From the NCBI GenBank assembly GCA_016212475.1, contig JACRGC010000004.1, forward strand, positions 1-64,000: a stretch of DNA of 64,000 bases, given 5' to 3'. The notes under the pieces are model-generated. The model searched no databases, had not been told where the DNA came from, and saw only the letters and a program-made list of their open reading frames with translations. Shown here piece after piece: positions 57,572 to 64,000 of the stretch. How positions within the stretch are numbered: position 1 is the first letter of the stretch; every line of letters begins with the position of its first letter. Source of the DNA: Microcaldota archaeon (lineage in GTDB: Archaea; Micrarchaeota; Micrarchaeia; Norongarragalinales; SBBD01). Position numbers and translations under genes: made by a program.

Positions 57572-58132
57572 TTATTTCCCCTTGAACAGATCCTTCATCA
57601 AATCCTCCGCTTCCTCATCCGTTACATCCGCTTTTTCCTTGGTTTCAACATCCCCAAGCTTGTATTTTTTCATCAAATCGCTCTTATTTCCTGTACTTGC
57701 TGTTTCCTTTACCTGCTCTTCGAAAAAGGGCGAGAATTCATCAACTTTTAATTTTTTCACATCTGCATCCGACGGAAGGCAAATTGCCTGCTCATTGAAT
57801 GCCAAAATCAGCTGTACCTGATCATTGTTCAATTGGAAAATATCAACAACTCCCCTGTGCGCAGCCGAAGCATTCATAACTCGCTGGAAAGCCAAATCGC
57901 CCATCACCTGCTTGTTGTACTTGAAATATTCATAAAAGCTGGCAACGATTTTTCCATTGTCAAAAACCACCAGCCCTTCCTCAATTCCCCCAATTCCCTG
58001 CACGGTGATTGCCAAATACCCATTGAACGTTTTTTCCCTAAGCTCTTTTACGAGCGCCCCAAAATCTATGGTTGCCACATCAATTGCGGTTTTTACTGCA
58101 ACTCCTGCTGGAAGGTTCATTTTCTCACACAT
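57572..58132 (-). CDS. DUF2226-like archaeal protein
   Basis: FNGYLAITVQGIGGIEEGLVVFDNGKIVASFYEY. Confidence 0.6.
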   Translation of the reverse strand: MCEKMNLPAGVAVKTAIDVATIDFGALVKELREKTFNGYLAITVQGIGGIEEGLVVFDNGKIVASFYEYFKYNKQVMGDLAFQRVMNASAAHRGVVDIFQLNNDQVQLILAFNEQAICLPSDADVKKLKVDEFSPFFEEQVKETASTGNKSDLMKKYKLGDVETKEKADVTDEEAEDLMKDLFKGK

Positions 58133-58221
58133 CTGTTTATTTTTCCGTATTTAATAAAGGTATTTTTCCTTGCTAAAACAACGAATCCCAAATCCCATTA
58201 GGCTTAATTCGCTTTTTTTGC

Positions 58222-59484
58222 CTATTCGACATTCTCTTCAGGCTTTTGGCCCATTTTCCCTTTCAAATAAAACCCTAAAATACCAAGTATGATTGCAAAA
58301 ACAACAAACGGGACGGCTCCTTTCAAATCAAAAGCGGATGGCTTATCCGCTGGAATTGGGGTTGCATTGACGCACTTTTGCAACCTGTTGTTCAGGGCCT
58401 GGGCAACAGTTGTAATTTCTGAAATTTTTGATGGCACAATCTCATACTCATTTGTATTCGCATTGTAAAACGGATCCATCACGGTTGTCACCTGATCCCA
58501 TTTCTTCTTCAAATCCGCATTGCTAAGCTTGCAATCCTTAAGCGCCAGCTCGTTTTTAGAAGAAAGCAAGCTCCCAATCATGACATTTTGCTTTGCCTCA
58601 TCAAACCGTTTTTCAGCTGTTGTTTTTGCCTTCCTGAAAAACAGGCTGCTTATAGTATCATTCACAACCGCGCTTTTCCGAAGTTTTCTGCTCTCATACT
58701 GCTTGAATTTTTGCGTAAGCGATGCATTATAGGACTTGACAAGCGCGTTTTTCACCTTCAAATTCCCAAGCTTTGCTAGCTCTGAAACAATTGCCTGATC
58801 CTTGATTTCAAGCTGCTTATCTATGACTGCCTTTTGGTAAATTGCAGCTTTTCCGGAAAAGTCCATTGCGCTTTTGATTCCGGATTCGTATTTCTTGATG
58901 GCTTCGGCCAAATCTCCAGGCAAAAGCTCCTGCGTTGTCGCCTCTGTTTTGAACCTCTCCCTTAGTTCAATTGCCTCCTGAAGAATCGTAAGCGAATCAT
59001 CCGCTGAAGTTTTTGCATCCGAAATCGCATCATCAATTTTGCTAAAATCAGCCTCGCTATTTGCCTTGATATTCTCAAGCAGAGGCTCTTCGCCTTCCAA
59101 TTGGCTCTTTAGGTCTTCCATCACATTCTTCAAATCTTCCGATGAAAATTCTATATTTTGCATAAGCCCAAAAGTTTCCATGTCGTATTCGATTTCATAT
59201 AGCGGCCTAAGCGTCAATTCGTTCGTTTCCAAAATCCCCTGCCCTTCGAATTCCTTTACAATCAAAACAAGATTCTTATCGTTCGAATCCTGCGGGGTAA
59301 AATATGCAAACCAGTATGGGTATTCCTTGTAAATCACAGGATTGAAGCCGAGTTGGACAACCACTTTTTCGTCCTTGCTGTAAACCTTTACGATATTTTG
59401 CACATCCGCGGATGAAAGGGCAAAAACAGTTGACCCTAAAAGAACCACTAATGCGGCTGCCAGCAAAATTTGTATCCTTGCCAT
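58222..59484 (-). CDS. Secreted coiled-coil protein with C-terminal TM
   Basis: Signal peptide; long helical region; FVVFAIILGILGFYLKGK C-terminal anchor. Confidence 0.8.
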   Translation of the reverse strand: MARIQILLAAALVVLLGSTVFALSSADVQNIVKVYSKDEKVVVQLGFNPVIYKEYPYWFAYFTPQDSNDKNLVLIVKEFEGQGILETNELTLRPLYEIEYDMETFGLMQNIEFSSEDLKNVMEDLKSQLEGEEPLLENIKANSEADFSKIDDAISDAKTSADDSLTILQEAIELRERFKTEATTQELLPGDLAEAIKKYESGIKSAMDFSGKAAIYQKAVIDKQLEIKDQAIVSELAKLGNLKVKNALVKSYNASLTQKFKQYESRKLRKSAVVNDTISSLFFRKAKTTAEKRFDEAKQNVMIGSLLSSKNELALKDCKLSNADLKKKWDQVTTVMDPFYNANTNEYEIVPSKISEITTVAQALNNRLQKCVNATPIPADKPSAFDLKGAVPFVVFAIILGILGFYLKGKMGQKPEENVE

Positions 59485-59549
59485 GTTTTATTTCCCTTCC
59501 AAACTAGTAGGCAAAACCGCTTTAAAATAGTGTTCCCTAGATCTTAGTT

Positions 59550-60242
59550 ATGATCCGAATAGTCCTTGTCGAGCCGCAATACCCCGTCAATATAGGTTCC
59601 GTTTGCCGTGTTATGAGCAATTTTGGGCTAAAAGAGCTTTACATGGTTGCCCCAAAAACCGATATATCCGAAGAAGCCTTCATGTACGCCAAGCATGCAC
59701 AGCCTATTTTGGAAAAGGCAAAAATCGTAAAAAAATTGGAAAATGCGATTTCAGATTGCGATTTGGTGATTGGAACAACCGGAATAACCGAAAGGTTCAA
59801 CTATTCGCTCAAAAAATGCCTAATCCCAAGGGATCTTCCAAGCTCGATTTCAAAACATGATAAAATCGCCCTATTGTTTGGAAACGAAGGGAACGGGCTA
59901 ACACTTAAGCAAATCAACGCCTGCGACATGCTAGTTTCCATCCCAACGGACAAGAAATATCCCGTGCTGAACTTATCGCACGCTGTTGCAATAATGCTCT
60001 ATGAGCTTTTCAACTCCAAAAAGGTCTTCACGCACTATAAATTCGCAAAACGCAAAAACCTAAAATTCCTGCTTGGGATGTTTTCCCAAATAATCGATAG
60101 CTTGCCGGAAATTCGCGACAAAAAAAAGGTTCAAAAATCCTTCCAGAACTTAATTGGAAGGGCTAGGCTTTCGGAAGAAGAGCTCCAGGCGCTATTTGTT
60201 GCAATTGGTGGCATCAGGAAACGGCTGGTTGGGAAGAAATAG
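59550..60242 (+). CDS. trmJ: SpoU/TrmJ-like RNA 2'-O-methyltransferase
   Basis: IVLVEPQYPVNIGSVCRVMSNFGLKELYMVAPK, IALLFGNEGNGLTLKQI, VLNLSHAVAIMLYEL. Confidence 0.93.
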   Translation: MIRIVLVEPQYPVNIGSVCRVMSNFGLKELYMVAPKTDISEEAFMYAKHAQPILEKAKIVKKLENAISDCDLVIGTTGITERFNYSLKKCLIPRDLPSSISKHDKIALLFGNEGNGLTLKQINACDMLVSIPTDKKYPVLNLSHAVAIMLYELFNSKKVFTHYKFAKRKNLKFLLGMFSQIIDSLPEIRDKKKVQKSFQNLIGRARLSEEELQALFVAIGGIRKRLVGKK

Positions 60243-60301
60243 CCAAATCAAATTAGGCTTTCATTTACCAACTGGATTTTCTGAACATTTTTGGTGCAAT
60301 T

Positions 60302-61204
60302 ATGGAAATTTCAAAAAAATTAAGGGAACGGTGGGAACTTTTAGCCTGCGAATTGATAGTCTTGTTTTTTTGGCTTCAAACAAGTTATTGGAGAAGTGTT
60401 TGGCCAATCTTCCAATATTATGTTTTTGAAGGCCCAAACATCTGGTTTGGCAAATTTCGAACGGTTGGCTATTCACTAGCTGCAATTTCCAAAGGCGCCT
60501 TCCTGATTTCCCCCTACCTGATCCTGATTTTTCCCTACATCGGGCTTTTTGCCCTGCTTGCCCTGGTTTACAAAATTTTCAAAAAATCCGGATTTGCCTT
60601 GGCAGCTGCGTTTGCCTTTGCAACCCCCCTCTATTCCGAATTCACCCTCCAGCCAATTGCAATTGCCACATTAATTGGCTTCATCGCTTACGAAAAATTC
60701 GAAAAATCCCCAATCCAAAGCGGTTTTCTTCTTGCAATTGCAACCTCATTCCATTTGAGCATCCTAAGCATTGGTTTTTGGTTTGCAAAAGCTAAAAATA
60801 AGTTTGCAATTGGATTCTTGCTATTCATTGCCCTTGGTTTTTTGGTTGGCTATAACCACATCTTATATTCGATCCAAAGCATCCGGGACATCCGTGCGTT
60901 CATACTTTTGCATGAGGACTACGCATCCCACATCCGAAGCCTCCTCTTTTCGCTTCCCTGGATTTTAATTGCGTTAATTGCAGCTGCAAAATCAAAAAAC
61001 AACGGATCACTGATTACAATTTGCGCAATTATGCTTCTTTTCGGGCTAAACATTATCGTAAACATCGATCGGTATGTGATACCCCTCCTAGCATTTACAT
61101 TCCTAACTGCAAAAAAAGGCAAATACGGCGATGTAGCCTTGCTTTCCGCATTTTTTGCAATAGTTTTCATGCTAAATAGGCTTCAATGGATCCGCCTGTT
61201 TTAG
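60302..61204 (+). CDS. Polytopic membrane protein, unknown
   Basis: Multiple TM segments across 300 aa. Confidence 0.75.
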   Translation: MEISKKLRERWELLACELIVLFFWLQTSYWRSVWPIFQYYVFEGPNIWFGKFRTVGYSLAAISKGAFLISPYLILIFPYIGLFALLALVYKIFKKSGFALAAAFAFATPLYSEFTLQPIAIATLIGFIAYEKFEKSPIQSGFLLAIATSFHLSILSIGFWFAKAKNKFAIGFLLFIALGFLVGYNHILYSIQSIRDIRAFILLHEDYASHIRSLLFSLPWILIALIAAAKSKNNGSLITICAIMLLFGLNIIVNIDRYVIPLLAFTFLTAKKGKYGDVALLSAFFAIVFMLNRLQWIRLF

Positions 61205-61278
61205 GTGGGAATCCTTTACCAATTGGATAAGCTCCAAATAATCGGATTATTTTAGGGAATTTTGGTGTTTTCGCTCCA

Positions 61279-61722
61279 TTAGGTTTTTTCAGTTTTGGTT
61301 CCCTTATCAAAATGCTTCTTGAACTCGGGAATTACGCTTACTGCAAAACCCAACGCATCAATGCATGTTTGGGGCGAAACATGGCTTGCGCCATAAACCG
61401 CCTTGTTCCGAAGAACCCTGAGCCTATCAAATGAAGAAAGGATTGTTTGAGGGAATTGATAAAATTCCTTAAGGAATGCAATATGGGCCTCATGCGAATA
61501 TGGCTTGTAGCCCCTAAGTTCCATAAGTGCCTGGCAGCCTTCGCGTATTGCCTCGTAGACATCCTCAAAAACGAATGGGGCGGTTTCAATGCTGATTTTT
61601 TGCTCCTTAACGTATTCGAGCCGAGACATTGATTTTTCCATGAGCGCAGCTGCATTTTCATGGTTTGGGCTTCCCTTCCTAACCGTCCCGTTTTCCAGGT
61701 AAAATGAGAATTCCTCAATCAT
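61279..61722 (-). CDS. HEPN-domain protein (TA toxin-like)
   Basis: Helical ORF with LRVLRNKAVYGASH near C-terminus; overlaps MNT partner by 4 nt. Confidence 0.75.
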   Translation of the reverse strand: MIEEFSFYLENGTVRKGSPNHENAAALMEKSMSRLEYVKEQKISIETAPFVFEDVYEAIREGCQALMELRGYKPYSHEAHIAFLKEFYQFPQTILSSFDRLRVLRNKAVYGASHVSPQTCIDALGFAVSVIPEFKKHFDKGTKTEKT

Positions 61723-62246
61723 AGGATCAACTTTTGGAAGCCATGCAATATAATCCCATTCGCAAGGCTGTTTAGGAACTCCTTTTCACATTCCTTGGCA
61801 TTTATTTCATAGAGGTTGATTTTTCTCCCAACGTTCTTTTCAAACTTTTTCAGGTCTAAGGATTTTGATAAATTAGTCAATACTGCCAAATCAACATCGC
61901 TCCTCGAATTATCCTCCCCCCTGGAATAGCTCCCAAAGAGCACTATGGCCTCGGGTTCTTCATAGTGCTTTTGCAAAAACCCAACGATTCCGGATTCTTG
62001 CAAGTTAAGGAAATTGTAGCATCTTTTAAGGTTCAGGAATTTTTCGTTTTTGGAGGCGGATACATCCTCTGACAAATCCGTCCGTTCGGAAACAAGAAGC
62101 CCTTCCGTTTTGAGCCTTGAAACTATTTTGATGACCCCTGGCGCGGATAATCCAACTAGCCTTGCAATTTTGCGGATGTGGATTTTTTCCTGCGGGCTAT
62201 CGAAGAATAGTTTCATCACCTTGTAGTTGTTATCTTTGGTTATCAT
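61719..62246 (-). CDS. wHTH-fused MNT nucleotidyltransferase (antitoxin-like)
   Basis: N-terminal winged helix; IVLFGSYSRGEDNSRSDVDLAVLTN. Confidence 0.9.
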   Translation of the reverse strand: MITKDNNYKVMKLFFDSPQEKIHIRKIARLVGLSAPGVIKIVSRLKTEGLLVSERTDLSEDVSASKNEKFLNLKRCYNFLNLQESGIVGFLQKHYEEPEAIVLFGSYSRGEDNSRSDVDLAVLTNLSKSLDLKKFEKNVGRKINLYEINAKECEKEFLNSLANGIILHGFQKLIL

Positions 62247-62323
62247 ATGTTAATATTAGTTTACAGCTGATATTTAAAGTTAACGGATGCTTGGTTAGTG
62301 CTTTAAAATATGCTTTTTTCACA

Positions 62324-63328
62324 TTAGTAAAACTTCTTCATATCCTCAAGTGTTGCCGGTTCATAATCAAACGCGTGCCCAGCTGATCCAAAAGCAACAT
62401 ACCTCTCCTTTACTAGAGCTGCCATCGCATCCCTAGCAGGCCCCAAATACTCCCGAGGATCGAATTTTTCCGGGCTTTCATAAAATACTTTTCGAATGGC
62501 GGCAGTTGATGCGAGCCGTAAATCCGTGTCGACATTGACCTTCCTAACTCCAGCTGCGATTCCTTCCTTAATTGCCCAAAGCGGAACTCCAAAAGTTGGG
62601 GCGATCTTGCCTCCGTTTTTGTTGATTTGCGCAATTAATTCCTGCGGAACAGAAGAAGATCCATGCATTACCATATGAAGCTTTGGCACCATTGAATGGA
62701 TTTTGCGGATCACATCCATTGCAAGCAAATTCTTGTCAGGATCCGGCTTGATTTTGAATTTGTAAGCTCCATGTGAAGTTCCAATTGCAACAGCCAATGC
62801 GTCAACTCCGGTTTTTTGCAAAAACTCCTTCACTTGGTTTGGGTCCGTCAAATGCACTTGCCCAGAACCAACTCCATCCTCAATTCCACCAAGCGTTCCA
62901 AGCTCCCCTTCAACAGTTACTCCTACCTTATGCGCATAATCAACGCAGCTCTTTGTTACTTTTACATTCTCATCAAAAGTGGTTGGGGTTTTTGCATCCT
63001 CCTTAAGCGATCCATCCATCATAACGGATGTAAAGCCAAGCGAAATAGCAGTTTTTACCGATTCTAAGCCATTCCCATGGTCCAGATGCATTGCAACTGG
63101 GATTTTTGGGTATTTTTCGATGCATGCCATCATCAAATGCTTAATGAAAATAAGATCTGTGTACTTTAGCGCGCCACGGGAAGCTGCCATAATAACCGGC
63201 GATTCAACTTCACTTGCAGACCGCATGATTGCCTGCGCCTGCTCCATGTTGTTCACATTGAAATGCGGAACCCCATAGCTTTTCTTTGCAGCCTCATCTA
63301 AAATCTGCTTCATTGGAACCAATGGCAT
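62324..63328 (-). CDS. fba: Class II fructose-bisphosphate aldolase
   Basis: YGVPHFNVNNMEQAQAIM, PVAMHLDHGN, VEGELGTLGGIEDG, AIGTSHGAYKF, MVMHGSSSVPQE, NVDTDLR. Confidence 0.95.
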   Translation of the reverse strand: MPLVPMKQILDEAAKKSYGVPHFNVNNMEQAQAIMRSASEVESPVIMAASRGALKYTDLIFIKHLMMACIEKYPKIPVAMHLDHGNGLESVKTAISLGFTSVMMDGSLKEDAKTPTTFDENVKVTKSCVDYAHKVGVTVEGELGTLGGIEDGVGSGQVHLTDPNQVKEFLQKTGVDALAVAIGTSHGAYKFKIKPDPDKNLLAMDVIRKIHSMVPKLHMVMHGSSSVPQELIAQINKNGGKIAPTFGVPLWAIKEGIAAGVRKVNVDTDLRLASTAAIRKVFYESPEKFDPREYLGPARDAMAALVKERYVAFGSAGHAFDYEPATLEDMKKFY

Positions 63329-63501
63329 AAGGTATCACCAGAATTGATTGTATTTATCCGCAATTAGGAATCAAGGAAAATTTTTAAGTTGATGCGATTG
63401 CAGGTTTTTGAAATTAGAAAAGCCTGAAATTGAGTTCAAATTGATCAAAAAATATTATTAAATAACTTTAAATATTATTAATTATCTTTAAATGGCGTGC
63501 T

Positions 63502-63822
63502 TTACTTGCTTAGGTGTTTCATCAATGTATCTATTTTAACAAACCTAACCGCTGTTTTTCCGATTTGTTGCTCATTTTCCTCTCCCTTATAAAAAACCAC
63601 ATAAGCTTCCGCAGGGGTGTATTTTTCGATAAATGAATGCAAGCTCCGTTCAACTTTTCCGTCTGAAAAAAGCTTCACTTTTATGGGTATTTGTTCCCCG
63701 TTTTTTCTGATAACGAAATCAACCTCCGCAGCGCTCTTGCTTTTCCAGTATTTTATATCAAATCCGGCTTTTTCTAGCTCACAAAATACATAATTTTCAA
63801 AGAGTTTTCCATTCCTTTCCAA
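63502..63822 (-). pseudogene. C-terminal fragment of a DUF4143-type AAA ATPase
   Basis: NGKLFENYVFCELEKAGFDIKYWKSKSAAEVDFVIRKNGEQIPIKVK; no upstream ATPase domain on that strand in the window. Confidence 0.65.
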
Positions 63823-64000
63823 ACCCCCAAAATAAAAGCCGAATCAATAAAGGTTAGGCAAACCACCCAAACCGCAGCAATTGAATGGGATACCGATTAT
63901 TCATCCTGCAGGGATTTGGTAACTGAAATTGCCAGAAAGGCATGATGTTTTTGGGTGCGGAATCTGGATTCAAATAAAGCGCAGTTGTATCTATTATTGC

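Overview
This 64-kb window is an archaeal chromosome segment, probably from a small-genome DPANN-type lineage (inference only). Supporting genes include RadA, LSm, deoxyhypusine synthase, two tandem FtsZ genes, DUF424, CTP-type riboflavin kinase, Bat-type HTH and intron-bearing tRNAs. Housekeeping genes are hisS, pfk, glnA, radA, dys, ftsZ1/ftsZ2, fba, nth, trmJ-like and minD-like. They are interleaved with an island of very large surface proteins (about 7-9.6 kb and 17-26.6 kb) containing dockerin, PEGA-like, beta-helix and Fn3-like domains. RNA genes found by reading the intergenic spaces are: tRNA-His(GTG) with a T-loop intron directly upstream of hisS; tRNA-Cys(GCA) with a canonical-position intron; tRNA-Val(GAC); tRNA-Ala(GGC); and a good RNase P RNA candidate. 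Main items for follow-up: (i) a family of GACAC...GTGTC-bounded multi-hairpin elements at gene 3' ends; (ii) repeated tRNA-Cys 3' ends next to those elements; (iii) a five-gene operon of small membrane proteins behind ftsZ2; (iv) a dispersed phosphohistidine/ATP-grasp (split PEP-synthase-like) set; (v) a hicA gene with an in-frame amber codon; (vi) unannotated micro-ORFs. No CRISPR array, rRNA or intact transposase was seen. All calls come from reading sequence and translations; no database search was run.
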